Shown piece after piece: positions 8,068 to 18,300 of a DNA stretch of 64,000 nt. A program made the position numbers and the translations under genes. The stretch spans positions 62,001 through 126,000 of the forward strand of contig JAEYNP010000039.1 in NCBI GenBank assembly GCA_023412495.1, written 5' to 3'. Every line of letters begins with the position of its first letter. Position 1 is the first letter of the stretch. Under the pieces are notes generated by a model. The model had not been told where the DNA came from. It made no database searches and saw only the letters and a program-made list of their open reading frames with translations. Origin of the DNA: Pseudomonadota bacterium (GTDB lineage: Bacteria > Desulfobacterota > Desulfobulbia > Desulfobulbales > Desulfocapsaceae).

Positions 8068-9464
8068 ACGATCATTATCAAACCATCATTATCGGCGGCG
8101 GGCTCTCCGGGCTCACCGTCGCACATAAGCTGCGCCTCACAAAACCCAACCACCGCTTTCTGGTTATCGAAAAAAGCGGCCGGACCGGCGGGGTCATCGC
8201 CACCCACCGCGAAGAAGGCTACACAGCCGAGATCGGGCCGCACGGCTTTCTCGACAACTGCCGGGAAAGCAGAGAGATTCTCACCGAAACGGGGCTTGAC
8301 CGAGAATGCGTGAAGGCGCCGCTCATCGATTTTGTCCGTTATGTCTATCTGCATGGCCGGATGAACCTCATCCCGCAGACCCCAAAAAAAATCCTGATGG
8401 CGCCACTCATCCCCTGGCATGCCAAGTTGCGGGTATTGGCCGAACTCTGGCAACCGGTGCTCGAAGGCGAGCCGACGGTGGCTAAATGGATCGCCCACCG
8501 CTTCGGGCCCGCCATTCTTCCCTATGCCGACGCCGTCTATACCGGCACCTATGCCGGCGACTTCGATCGGCTGACCATCGACAGCGTCATGCCCGGGCTG
8601 CGGGCGTTGGAGAGGGAACACGGCTCGGTGCTGCGTGGCGCGCTGCAGCGGCTGCGCGCGGGGAGGAAGGGAAAGTCGGAAAAGAAACAATTCGTGATGC
8701 CGGCCATGACCAGTTTTCCTCAGGGAATGGCGCGCCTGCCGGAACGGCTCACGGAACATCTCAGCGAGGGCCGGGACCTCTTGCTCAATACCGCGGTGAG
8801 CGCCCTGCAGCCAGTCGGAAACGGCTGGCAGGTGGAGACGACCCGGGGTGTGCTGCAGGCCGGCAATGTCGTTATCGCCCTACCCATCAATGCCGCCCTG
8901 CGGCTGCTCGCCGCCATCGATACCGCCATTCCGGAAAAGGCCGTGCCGGAAGCATGGCTGGCGACCGTGGTCCTTGGCTTTTCTGACCGGGTGCAACTAC
9001 CGCCGGGCTTCGGTTTTCTCACCCCGGAATGCGAGGGAAGGTTCGCCCTCGGCGCACTCTTCTCCTCCAACATGTTTCCCGCCAGGGCCCCGGACGGCCG
9101 TATCGTCTTCGAAGTGCTCGTCGGCGGCAGAAGACACCCGGAACGGCTTGAACTGGATGACAAAACGCTCACCGAGAAAGCCTTCGAGGATGTCCGGCAG
9201 ATTTTAGGCATCTCCGCGGATCCCGCCTACAGCACGGTCTTTCGCTCGTCGGGCGGCATTCCCCAACTCGAGCGTAACTACCCCGCGCTCCTCGCCTGGC
9301 GCCGGAAATTCCTTGCCGCCCACCCCAGCCTGCATCTCTGCGGCTTCGGCTGGGAGGGCATCGGCCTGAACGACATGATGAAACAGGCCACCAGGGTGGC
9401 GGAAGAACTCCTCTCCCCCGGCCGGAGAGAGACGGAGGCAGAGATAAAGGGGGTCTATTTTTAG
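8064..9464 (+). CDS. hemG: Protoporphyrinogen oxidase (HemY/HemG type)
   Basis: A 466-residue FAD enzyme that oxidises protoporphyrinogen IX to protoporphyrin IX, the penultimate step of protoporphyrin-dependent haem synthesis. The N-terminal dinucleotide fold I-I-G-G-G-L-S-G-L (9-17) is followed by the family's E-K-S-x-R-x-G-G. The end L-C-G-F-G-W-E-G-I-G-L-N-D contains the C-terminal FAD contact. The length fits HemY-type PPOX rather than the flavodoxin-like HemG of E. coli. Other amine oxidase-like enzymes share the fold, but the whole pattern fits PPOX best. It is the second gene of a two-gene unit. Confidence 0.85.
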   Translation: MNDHYQTIIIGGGLSGLTVAHKLRLTKPNHRFLVIEKSGRTGGVIATHREEGYTAEIGPHGFLDNCRESREILTETGLDRECVKAPLIDFVRYVYLHGRMNLIPQTPKKILMAPLIPWHAKLRVLAELWQPVLEGEPTVAKWIAHRFGPAILPYADAVYTGTYAGDFDRLTIDSVMPGLRALEREHGSVLRGALQRLRAGRKGKSEKKQFVMPAMTSFPQGMARLPERLTEHLSEGRDLLLNTAVSALQPVGNGWQVETTRGVLQAGNVVIALPINAALRLLAAIDTAIPEKAVPEAWLATVVLGFSDRVQLPPGFGFLTPECEGRFALGALFSSNMFPARAPDGRIVFEVLVGGRRHPERLELDDKTLTEKAFEDVRQILGISADPAYSTVFRSSGGIPQLERNYPALLAWRRKFLAAHPSLHLCGFGWEGIGLNDMMKQATRVAEELLSPGRRETEAEIKGVYF

Positions 9465-9531
9465 CGCCTCGGGAAAGCAGTTCAGCTAATACATTCAGTC
9501 AGGCTGACTGTGAATACTGTGAGCAGGAAGC

Positions 9532-9573
9532 AAAAAAAGCCACGCCTGGCGGGTCGCGACTGCCAGGCGTGGC
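9532..9573 (-). terminator. Intrinsic terminator of dnaA
   Basis: A perfect 12-bp stem (GCCACGCCTGGC at 9539-9550, GCCAGGCGTGGC at 9562-9573) is followed, read on the minus strand, by seven T (complement of the A-run at 9532-9538). It lies 28 bp past the dnaA stop and can also stop transcripts from hemG on the other strand. Confidence 0.85.
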
Positions 9574-9601
9574 CTCCGGGGGGGGGAACTTATAAGGTTA
9601 C

Positions 9602-10939
9602 TTAAAGCTGCTTCACTTTGTTGCTCAGGATATCAACTTGGGCACTGAGGGAATTGTCCCGCAGCAGCTGACTGCTGACAACCTTGATCGAATGAAGAAC
9701 TGTGGAATGGTCGCGGTTGAAGGTGCGGCCAATGTCGACCAGGGATTCTTCAGTGTGCTTTCGGGCCAGATACATAGCGATCTGCCGCGGAAAAGTTATT
9801 GATTTCTTTCGCGAGCGCGACTGGAGGTCCTGAACGCTTATATTGAACTGTCGACTCACCAATTCGCAGATGGTCGCGGCGGAAAGCACCTGACTGACCC
9901 CGATGATCGAGGCCACCACCTCCCGGACCAGATCGAGATCGACAAAGCCACCGGTCAAGCGGGCTTTGGCGCGAACGGCGATGAGCGCCGATTCGATCTT
10001 ACGGATGTCGCCGCGGATATGGTTTGCCAGGTAATCAACCAGTTCCTCGTCCAGCATCAATTGCTGCAGTTGCGCCTTTTTCTGGACGATTCGGACCCGT
10101 GTGGCGATGTCCGGGGCCTTGATCGAGGTCACGAGCCCGGAGGACATCCGCGAAAGGAACTCACTGTCGATGCCCACCAGTTCCCTTGGCGCGCGGTTGG
10201 CTGTGAGAATCACCCGCTTGCCTGATTTGATCAGAGCATCCAGCAGTTCATTGAGTTCTTCCTGGGTCTTTTTCTTTCCGGTGAGGGCGTGGACATCCTC
10301 CACCAGCAGGATATCGCAGTTCTCATGGTATTTCCGCTTGAAGGCGTCCATGGAATTGTTCTGAATCCCCCGCACCATTTCCGCCGAAAATTGTTTGGCT
10401 GTCATGTAATGCAGCCTGGTCATCGGAGATTCGGCGAAGATCTTGTGCGCCACCGCATGGGTCAAATGACTTTTGCCGAGACCCGTATCACTATTTATAT
10501 AAAGGCAGGGGCCGACCGTGCCGTCTTTGGCGGCCATCGAACGGCAGGCCGACTCAGCAAGGATATTGCTCTCCCCAACCATGAATTCGTCGAAGGTGTA
10601 ACGTGGATGCAGGGCTTTGAATTTCGAACTGTTTTCCGGAATGAAGGGCAATCTCATGGGAATGCCGGCGGCAGATCTTGCCCCCGTTGCGACCACCACG
10701 TCATGGCTGCCCTCTTCGCAGAAGGTTACTTTCGTCGCAACCATGCCGTTTTGCTGCATTTTGTCTTCGATCACGCCAAGAAAATTTTGTCTGACATAGG
10801 CGCTGAAATATCTATCCGGGGTCGAAAGAATGAGACATCCACCCTGGATCTGGACGAACTTAATCGGCTCGATCCACAGGTTGAATATATTTTCCGCCAT
10901 CGTCTCTTTCAGACTCTCTTTGATTCTCTCCCAGACCAT
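9602..10939 (-). CDS. dnaA: Chromosomal replication initiator protein DnaA
   Basis: A 445-residue initiator that binds DnaA boxes, opens the origin and loads the helicase. Domain I (W-x-x-I-K-E-S-L) opens the protein. The AAA+ domain has Walker A S-D-T-G-L-G-K-S-H (150-158; Ser where most DnaA have Thr) and Walker B D-I-L-L-V-E-D-V-H-A-L (209-219; Glu-Asp where Asp-Asp is usual). The C-terminal helix-turn-helix holds the DnaA signature A-R-K-H-T-E-E-S-L and R-D-H-S-T-V-L-H-S. No dnaN, recF or gyrB is next to it, which is unusual; a second dnaA elsewhere is possible. Confidence 0.95.
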   Translation of the reverse strand: MVWERIKESLKETMAENIFNLWIEPIKFVQIQGGCLILSTPDRYFSAYVRQNFLGVIEDKMQQNGMVATKVTFCEEGSHDVVVATGARSAAGIPMRLPFIPENSSKFKALHPRYTFDEFMVGESNILAESACRSMAAKDGTVGPCLYINSDTGLGKSHLTHAVAHKIFAESPMTRLHYMTAKQFSAEMVRGIQNNSMDAFKRKYHENCDILLVEDVHALTGKKKTQEELNELLDALIKSGKRVILTANRAPRELVGIDSEFLSRMSSGLVTSIKAPDIATRVRIVQKKAQLQQLMLDEELVDYLANHIRGDIRKIESALIAVRAKARLTGGFVDLDLVREVVASIIGVSQVLSAATICELVSRQFNISVQDLQSRSRKKSITFPRQIAMYLARKHTEESLVDIGRTFNRDHSTVLHSIKVVSSQLLRDNSLSAQVDILSNKVKQL

Positions 10940-11485
10940 ATGGAACCTCTTCCCAACCTTGGAAAAACAGATATAACCCGATTATAAGCGATTAGGCCTG
11001 GACAAACAGTCCCCTTCACCCCTCAGGGGGCCGGATACAACTGCTTCTCAGCCTTGTCTCGCCGTACTACAGAATTGTCATGCAGACCCGCATGACAGGT
11101 GTTTTTTCTGGCGCCAGAATTAACCTTAATTTTCTTGACCAGTCAAAGACGATCTATCGATATTTTCTTATAAGGTTGGCGTCTTAGAGGCCCTCCTCCG
11201 GATCCCCCGAAATGGTTGAATCTGTGAATTTCATCCCCCGAAAAGCCAGATTTTCAAGGCATCTTCCGCCGCACGCCTTTTCTCGCGACATCTGGCACCC
11301 TTAGCCTCTTATCAACAGAGTTATCCACAACTTAAAAGAAATATTGACCTCCATTATTCTTTTATTTAATGCATTATCCTCAAATTATCTCAAACTACAT
11401 CCATTATTTTTTGGGTATGCACGTCATTTCGCGGGCTTCAGGCGACTAAGAAAAAAGTTAAATTTTTTTCACGTTTTGAATTACT
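10940..11485. other. Candidate replication origin (oriC) between dnaA and comF
   Basis: A 546-bp gene-free stretch upstream of dnaA. It holds one perfect DnaA box, TTATCCACA (11321-11329), a near box TTATCAACA twelve bases before it (11309-11317), and relaxed matches TTATCCTCA (11374-11382) and TTATCCTAA (11486-11494). Immediately after the perfect box the sequence turns strongly AT-rich (about 11331-11420 and 11446-11495), as expected of a DNA-unwinding element. A separate 8-bp inverted repeat TGTCATGC/GCATGACA lies near 11077-11098. Only one consensus box is present, so this could instead be a DnaA autoregulatory site. Confidence 0.5.
11321..11329 (+). promoter_or_regulatory. DnaA box (TTATCCACA)
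   Basis: Exact match to the bacterial DnaA-box consensus, next to an AT-rich tract and upstream of dnaA. It could serve origin opening, dnaA autoregulation, or both. Confidence 0.75.
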
Positions 11486-12232
11486 TTATCCTAACATACT
11501 GTTCCTACTTGCCCGTGCCAGGGTCAGCACCCTCACCTCCTTGGCACCGTGACCTTTAAGGACCATGCTGCACTCCTCGACGGTGGTTCCCGTGGTAAAG
11601 ACGTCATCGATCAGGCAGACAATCAACTGGTCAGGATCGAAGGACCTGTTCAGCTGAAAGGAGTTCTTCAAATTCTTCCGGCGATCGATGCCGCGCAGCT
11701 CCGTTTGCGCCACAGTATTGCGGATCCGGAACAGTCCGTCAGGAATGATAGCCTGTTCCCTTCCGGGAAACAGCAGACGGGCAAGCACCATCGCCTGGTT
11801 GAGTCCACGCAGCCGCAGCCGTTGGAGGTGCAGGGGGACCGGAATGATGACCCTACACTCGGCAAAGAGGGAAAGATCGCAGTTGCTGATCAACTCTCCC
11901 AATGCACCGGCCACGAAGGAGTTCCCGCCATATTTAAGTCTGTGAATCAGCTGCCGTACGACAGTTTCGTAACGGACGAGGGACCTGGCGAGTTCGTACG
12001 ACGGCGGATTGGAAAGGCAGGTGCCGCAGAGATGTCCAAGGCTGCCGGCCACACCCTGCTGCTCCATCCCGCAGACCGGGCAGAGCGGTTCACAGAGGAA
12101 CCGGACCTTGCTTGCACAGTCCGGGCACAGTCCGGCTTTTTTGCCGATATGCATCCGCATCCCGCAAGCGCCGCAGACTGGCGGGAAAATAAGATTCAGG
12201 CATCCTGTTTTCAGTGCGGTAAAAATTTCCAT
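11486..12232 (-). CDS. comF: ComF family phosphoribosyltransferase-like protein
   Basis: A 248-residue protein with an N-terminal zinc-ribbon (Cys pairs 20/23, 36/39 and 51/54) and a type I phosphoribosyltransferase domain. Its PRPP loop reads C-L-I-D-D-V-F-T-T-G-T-T near residue 215. ComF/GntX proteins are linked to DNA uptake and single-stranded DNA handling in competent bacteria, but are widespread and their enzymatic activity is not established. It is divergent from bamA and ends at the edge of the origin-like region. Confidence 0.85.
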   Translation of the reverse strand: MEIFTALKTGCLNLIFPPVCGACGMRMHIGKKAGLCPDCASKVRFLCEPLCPVCGMEQQGVAGSLGHLCGTCLSNPPSYELARSLVRYETVVRQLIHRLKYGGNSFVAGALGELISNCDLSLFAECRVIIPVPLHLQRLRLRGLNQAMVLARLLFPGREQAIIPDGLFRIRNTVAQTELRGIDRRKNLKNSFQLNRSFDPDQLIVCLIDDVFTTGTTVEECSMVLKGHGAKEVRVLTLARASRNSMLG

Positions 12233-12346
12233 CTTCGCCTCCCGACCATTTCCCCTGAACCCTCCTTCTCTTTCCGAGGATTACTCTGCTTGCGTTATAG
12301 TAACCGCTCTTTCCCACATTTTTCCCGCTCCGCCACAAGCCAAGCT

Positions 12347-12374
12347 TTGCAATTCATTTGAAACATGGCATAAT
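12347..12374 (+). promoter_or_regulatory. Possible sigma-70 promoter of bamA
   Basis: TTGCAA (12347-12352) and CATAAT (12369-12374) are separated by 16 bp, about 120 bp before the bamA start, in the divergent gap with comF. Confidence 0.4.
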
Positions 12375-12494
12375 ACCCCGCGAATTTCGGCACTCAGCAA
12401 CTCTTATTAAAACGGCCGTATAGGAATCAATCACCACTTCTTTTCAGTTCGCCCGCGGCCAGACAGCCGCAGGGTGTTTCACAGGAAGGTATCT

Positions 12495-15188
12495 ATGACT
12501 GTATCGAGGAAGATCGTCTGCTGCGCTGTGGAAAGATGTTTTACGAACCGTCTCGCCCTGCTTGCCCTGCTTACCTTGGTGTTCGCCTTGCCGGCCTGGG
12601 CGGAGAATGACAAAATCAATTTCCTGCCCCTCAACGTGCATAGTCCATACGATGCCGAAGCGATCCAGAGCCGTACCGACGGCGAACTGCGTTCGGTCCT
12701 GGCGGCGGCGGGCATTCCACTCATCCCCAGGGACGAGGCGGAGAGGCTGGTCGATTACCGGGCGGCCTGGCCTCCGTCGGCAAAAAAACTGCAGGAAATC
12801 GCTGACAAAACCGACGCAGACAACCTAGCCGTGGGTAACCTCACGGTTATCGGCAACAAGATCAGCATCGACATCAAACTCTTTGATCTGCTCACCCCCG
12901 ACAGTCCAACCTTCTACTTTCAGACCGCGGATTCCGTGGAGGGCATAAGAGACGCCCTGGTGAAGATTGCAGACGAGATAAACAATTTTCTCGACAAGGA
13001 CATCCGCATTGCTTCCATCGCCCCGGAAGGGAACGTGCGCATCGATTCCGGTGCCATCCTGCGCAAGATCAAGACCAAGCCCGGCGACGCCTACAGTCCG
13101 GCAGCGCTGCGCAACGATCTGAAAGAGATATTCAAAATGGGATATTTCGACAATGTCCAGATCGATATCGAAGACACGCCGACGGGGAAGAATGTTGTGT
13201 TCCGGGTCTTTGAAAAGCCGCTCATCGGCTCCGTCACCTTTGAAGGAATCGACGAACTGAAGGAAGAGGATGTCAAGGCGGCGGCCAATATCAAAGAGCA
13301 AACCATTCTCAACCCGGTCAAAATAGCCGAAGCGGAAGAAGCCATTCGGCAGCTCTACAAAACCAAGGGCTTTTACAACAGCAAAGTGAGTTCCGCCATC
13401 AGCTATCCGACGGACAAAGGGGCTAACCTGGTCTTCAAGATAGAGGAAGGCAAGAAGATCTACATCAAAGAAATTACCGTGGAAGGCAATGTGACCTTCA
13501 GCGACGGCAAAATTCTCGACGAGATCGAAACCGGCGAGAAATGGTTCATGTCCTGGCTCACCGACGCGGGGCTCCTGGATATGAACAGGATCCAGCAGGA
13601 TGCCCAGCGCATCGTCGCCTTCTACAACAATCACGGTTTCCTGGAAGCGAAGGTCGGCGAGCCGCAGATCCGGCAGGAGGAAGAGTGGCTGTTTGTCAAA
13701 TTCGTGATCGAGGAGGGGCCGCGTTACCGCGTCGGGACGGTGGATATTACCGGCGATCTGCTGGACAGCAAGGAAAAAATGCTCTCTCTCGTCGAAATCC
13801 GTAACCTGGAATTCGTCAGCCGGCAGCAGATCAGGGACGATATCCTCAAGCTCACCGATTACTATTCGGAAGCCGGCTATGCCTTTGCCAGCATCCGCCC
13901 CGCCACCGAGAAGTCCTCCACCGGCGAGAAAATGGACATCACCTTCAGGATCACCAAAGGCAACCTGGTCTACATCGACCGGATCACCATCAAAGGCAAC
14001 ACCCGTACCAGGGATAACGTCATCCGCCGCGAGCTTCGGGTTGCCGAGGGCGGCGTCTTCAACTCCAAGGCCTTGCGCGACAGCACCCAGGCCCTGCAAC
14101 GGCTCATGTATTTCGAGGAGGTGAATATCACCCCCGAGCCGTCCCTCGACCCCGACCGGATGAACGTGGTGGTCGACGTCAAGGAGAAGAGCACGGGAAC
14201 CTTCAGCATCGGTGCAGGGTATAGCTCCGCCGATAACCTGATCGTCATGGGCCAGATATCCGAGAACAACTTCCTCGGCCGGGGCGATACCCTGGCGTTC
14301 AGCGCCAACCTCAGCGGCAAGAGTTCCCGGTACAATCTCGGTTACACCAACCCGCACCTGAACGATTCCGCGCTCTCCTGGGGTTTGGATCTGTTCGATA
14401 CTGAACGGGAGTACGACGATTACACCAAGGACTCGATGGGCGGCGGCATCCGCATCGGCTATCCGATCTTCGAAAAATGGCAGCTGTTCGGTAATTACAG
14501 CTACACCGATACCGATCTGACCGACGTTTCCGAGAATGCCTCCTTCATCATCAGAAACTCCGTCGATATCCACGTGACCAGCGCCATAAAGTTCTCCCTG
14601 GTCAGGGATACCCGGAACAGACGGTATGGGGCTTCCGAAGGTTCGAGAAACTCTATCAGCGTCAAATACGGCGGCGGCCCTTTCGGCGGCGATGCCGAGT
14701 TCACCAAGCTGGAAGGCTCGTCCGGCTGGTACTTCCCGCTGCCGCTCAGGACCAGTTTCCACTTCAGCCTGAACGCCGGCCAGGTCTTCGAAAACGAGAC
14801 CGACAAGCTGCCCGTATACGAGCGGTTCTACCTGGGCGGCCTCAACTCGGTCCGTGGCTTCAAGTATGCCAAAATAAGCCCCATCGATCCCGTGAGCGGT
14901 GATCGCATCGGCGGCGACAAGATGTGGTACACCAATACCGAGTTGGTCTTCCCGCTGCTGGAAACCCAAGGGTTGATGGGCGTGCTCTTCTACGATACCG
15001 GTCAAGTCCTGAACGACGACGAGGACTGGTTCGACGACGCGGCCGACTCGGTCAAGCAGGGGACGGGCCTTGAGGTTCGCTGGCTGTCCCCCATGGGACC
15101 CTTGCGTCTGGTCTGGGGCTACAACCTCGATCCGAAAAACGGTGAGGATGATTCCGTCTGGGACTTCAGTGTCGGCGGAGTGTTCTGA
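12495..15188 (+). CDS. bamA: Outer-membrane protein assembly factor BamA with extra N-terminal domain
   Basis: An 897-residue outer-membrane protein that folds beta-barrels into the outer membrane. A signal peptide ends at A-W-A (residue 36). Before the POTRA repeats there is an added domain (about 38-160) with the feel of TolB-N/CsgG-like folds: I-N-F-L-P-L-N-V, then D-A-D-N-L-A-V-G-N-L-T-V-I-G. Five POTRA domains (about 165-530) follow, then the barrel with V-R-G-F and a C-terminal aromatic (Phe897). The start was set at ATG 12495, preceded by AGGAAGG; an in-frame GTG at 12474 has no such site. Common BamA proteins are near 800 residues; the surplus is the N-terminal domain. Confidence 0.93.
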   Translation: MTVSRKIVCCAVERCFTNRLALLALLTLVFALPAWAENDKINFLPLNVHSPYDAEAIQSRTDGELRSVLAAAGIPLIPRDEAERLVDYRAAWPPSAKKLQEIADKTDADNLAVGNLTVIGNKISIDIKLFDLLTPDSPTFYFQTADSVEGIRDALVKIADEINNFLDKDIRIASIAPEGNVRIDSGAILRKIKTKPGDAYSPAALRNDLKEIFKMGYFDNVQIDIEDTPTGKNVVFRVFEKPLIGSVTFEGIDELKEEDVKAAANIKEQTILNPVKIAEAEEAIRQLYKTKGFYNSKVSSAISYPTDKGANLVFKIEEGKKIYIKEITVEGNVTFSDGKILDEIETGEKWFMSWLTDAGLLDMNRIQQDAQRIVAFYNNHGFLEAKVGEPQIRQEEEWLFVKFVIEEGPRYRVGTVDITGDLLDSKEKMLSLVEIRNLEFVSRQQIRDDILKLTDYYSEAGYAFASIRPATEKSSTGEKMDITFRITKGNLVYIDRITIKGNTRTRDNVIRRELRVAEGGVFNSKALRDSTQALQRLMYFEEVNITPEPSLDPDRMNVVVDVKEKSTGTFSIGAGYSSADNLIVMGQISENNFLGRGDTLAFSANLSGKSSRYNLGYTNPHLNDSALSWGLDLFDTEREYDDYTKDSMGGGIRIGYPIFEKWQLFGNYSYTDTDLTDVSENASFIIRNSVDIHVTSAIKFSLVRDTRNRRYGASEGSRNSISVKYGGGPFGGDAEFTKLEGSSGWYFPLPLRTSFHFSLNAGQVFENETDKLPVYERFYLGGLNSVRGFKYAKISPIDPVSGDRIGGDKMWYTNTELVFPLLETQGLMGVLFYDTGQVLNDDEDWFDDAADSVKQGTGLEVRWLSPMGPLRLVWGYNLDPKNGEDDSVWDFSVGGVF

Positions 15189-15219
15189 TCCTTCCCAAAA
15201 GAGGGTACGGTAATTATAC

Positions 15220-15339
15220 TGCCGGTTATGCCGTGCAGGTTCCAGGAGTCAGACATCAGGTACCAGGTCAAGAGGCGCAAGGCGCTTGCTGCCTGTCTCC
15301 TGTAACTTGCCTCCTGTTTCCTGAAGGGCATAACCGGCA
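15220..15339. repeat. MITE-like element with 13-bp terminal inverted repeats
   Basis: The ends TGCCGGTTATGCC (15220-15232) and GGCATAACCGGCA (15327-15339) are perfect inverted repeats enclosing about 94 bp. The interior is itself two imperfect inverted arms of degenerate CAGG/CCTG units (left near 15236-15275, right near 15291-15322) around a GGCGCAAGGCGC core. It fills the bamA-mfd gap. It could fold into one long RNA hairpin. No clear target duplication is visible. Confidence 0.6.
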
Positions 15340-15351
15340 CTTTTGTTGATA

Positions 15352-18300
15352 ATGTACGACACACTCCTCAATCTCCTGGCTCAAAATGATGGCCTGGCCG
15401 TGGCCGGACTGCGCGGGGCGAGCCCTGCCTGGCTGGCGGCTCAACTGGCGGACAACACCACCTGCTGCTGCATCGTCCCCGATGAATACCTCATCCCGAT
15501 CTTGGAACAGGACATCGGGCTTTTCACCGACAGGCAGGTCCTGCCATACCCGGGCCATGAGATTCCACCCTACACCCCACTCTCGCCGGACCAGCGGATC
15601 GCCGCCGCCCGGCTCTCGACTCTCTATCGGCTGAAGACCGGCAGTGGGGGTATCATGATCACATCGATCGAGGCGCTGCTGCGCCGGGTTATGCCGGCCG
15701 ATCTTCTCACCCGGGTTGCGGAATATCTGATGTCGGGCGAGGACTGCGACCGGGACGACCTGCTGCAGCGCCTGGTGTACCTGGGATATGAGAAAGCTGC
15801 CCTCGTGCAGTCGGTGGGTGACTTCTCCGTACGCGGCGGCATCGTCGACATTTACCCTCCACCGTTTGCTCTAGACTCCGGCGTCATTCACGACGGACCG
15901 ATCCGCCTGGATTTTTTCGGAGACACCATCGAATCCCTGCGGCCTTTCGATCCCTTCACCCAGCGCTCGATCGGTGAACTCAGCGAGGCGACGCTTCTGC
16001 CGGTAACGGATGTCCTGCTCGACACCACCCCCGGCCGGCTAAAGAGAATCGCCGGGCTGATCCACGACCTCGGCGACCAAAACGGCTGGAACAGCGAGGA
16101 GACCGCCCGCATGGCGGAACGGGCCGGCAGCGGTCTGCGCTTTGAGGGGATGGAATTCTTCCTGCCCCTGTTCTATCGGGAGCATGAGCCGCCGACCTCT
16201 ACCGTCCTCGAATTTCTGCCCAAGAACACGGTTCTGGTGCTCATCGATCCGGAGGGCATCCGGCAGAGCATGCATCTTACCCTCGAGCGAATCCGCAAAA
16301 ACTACGAAACATCCCGGGAGATTGGCAATCCCGCTCTGCCGCCGCCTGACCTCTTCTTGATGGAAGACGGGGCAACCAGACAGCTGGCGGAATTCAAGTG
16401 CTTGAATATCACTGATTTTTCCCGACCGGGAGAGGAAACGATCACCATCACCACCGGCAATCATCAGCTGCTGAAACAGGAAATATCCCTCAATCGCGCC
16501 AAACTCGGCATCCTCGCCCCGCTCTCCGCTCAGATCTCCACCTGGCAGAAGCACGGCGACCGGGTGATAGTCTGCTGCCGTTCGTCGCGCCATACCAAAA
16601 ATCTGGCCGAGCTCATCGCCAAACATGGCCACCAGGTGGAAATCCTGCCCTCCCCGCTCAATCTCGAACATCTTCCCGCCCGCGGCCAGGACCAGCCCCT
16701 TTTTCTCTGCGATCACCCGCTCTCCGAAGGTTTCTCTTTGCCGGAGATGCATCTGCACATCCTCTCGGAAAACGAGCTGTTCGGTGAGATGCGCCTGGGC
16801 GGCAAGAAGAAAGCCAAGCAGAAGGAGGACCCGCTCCTCTTCACCGAACTGCACTACGGCGATATCGTCGTCCACCACGACCATGGCCTTGGAATCTATC
16901 GTGGCCTCGACACCGTTACCTTCCAGGGGGTGATCAACGACTTCGTCTGCCTCGAGTACAAGGACGGCGACAAGCTCTACCTGCCGGTCGACCGGCTGAA
17001 CCTGCTCACCCGTTATCAGGGTCTCTCCGACCGGGAGCCCAAGATCGACAAACTCGGCACCCAGAACTGGAAGACCACCAAGACCAAGGTCAAGGAGGAG
17101 GTCTGGAAGGTCGCCCAGGAACTGCTCGAGATCTATGCCAAACGCGAGCTGCGGGAGGGCCGCCAGTTTTCCCAGCCCGGGCCGCTCTTCCACGAGCTCG
17201 AGGAATCCTTTCCCTTCGACGAGACACCCGGCCAGGACCAGTCGATCAGCGATGTGATCAACGATCTCGTCAGTGATCGGCCCATGGACCGGCTGGTCTG
17301 CGGCGATGTCGGCTACGGCAAGACCGAGGTGGCCGTCCGCGCCGCCTTCAAGGTGGTGGAAGACGGCTACCAGGTGGCCATACTGGTGCCGACCACCGTC
17401 CTGGCCGAACAGCATGCCAAGACTTTCGCCGAACGGCTGCAGGGTTTCCCGGTGACCATCTCCTGTCTCAACCGCTTCCGCACCCCAGCCGAACAAAAGA
17501 AGATACTGAAGGATCTTGCAAAAGGCGCGATCGACATCATCATCGGCACCCACCGCCTGCTCTCCAAGGACGTGGTCTTCAAGGAGCTGGGGCTGGTGGT
17601 CATCGACGAGGAACACCGGTTCGGGGTGGCCCACAAGGAGAAGCTGAAAAAGCTGCGGGCGGAGGTAGACATCCTGACGCTGACTGCGACACCCATCCCC
17701 CGGACCCTGCAGATGTCGCTGCTGTCGATCCGCGACTTGTCGGTCATCTCCACCCCGCCCGTCCACCGCCAGCCGGTCAAGACCTTCGTCGCCCGTTTCG
17801 ACGAACTGGTCATCAAGGAGGCGGTGAGCAAGGAGCTGCGGCGCGGCGGCCAGGTCTTCTTCGTCCACAACCGGGTAAGATCCATCCACCGGATGGCAAA
17901 CGTGGTGCAGCAGCTTGTGCCAGAAGCTCGTATCGCTGTGGCCCACGGCCAGATGGCCGGCAAGGAATTGGAGGAGATCATGGTCTCTTTCGTCACCAAG
18001 AAGATTAACGTGCTGGTCAGCACCACGATCATCGAGTCGGGTCTCGACATCCCCTCGGCCAACACCATCATCATCAACCGGGCCGATATGCTGGGGCTTG
18101 CCGAGATCTATCAGCTGCGCGGCCGGGTCGGCAGGTCGAGCATCCAGTCCTACGCCTATCTGCTGGTGCCGTCGCTCGATAGCCTGACCAAGGATTCCAA
18201 GGAACGTCTCCGCGCCCTTATGGACTGCAGCGACCTCGGCGGAGGGTTCAAGCTCGCCATGAGCGACCTGCAGATCCGCGGAGGCGGCAACCTGCTCGGA

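Noticed and set aside
11077..11098. Inverted repeat TGTCATGC/GCATGACA as a dnaA terminator or operator
   Set aside because: No U-run and on the upstream side of dnaA; the match is too short to assign a regulator.
12825..15005. Long minus-strand open frame opposite bamA
   Set aside because: High-GC codon bias keeps the antisense frame open; no start signal or family pattern.
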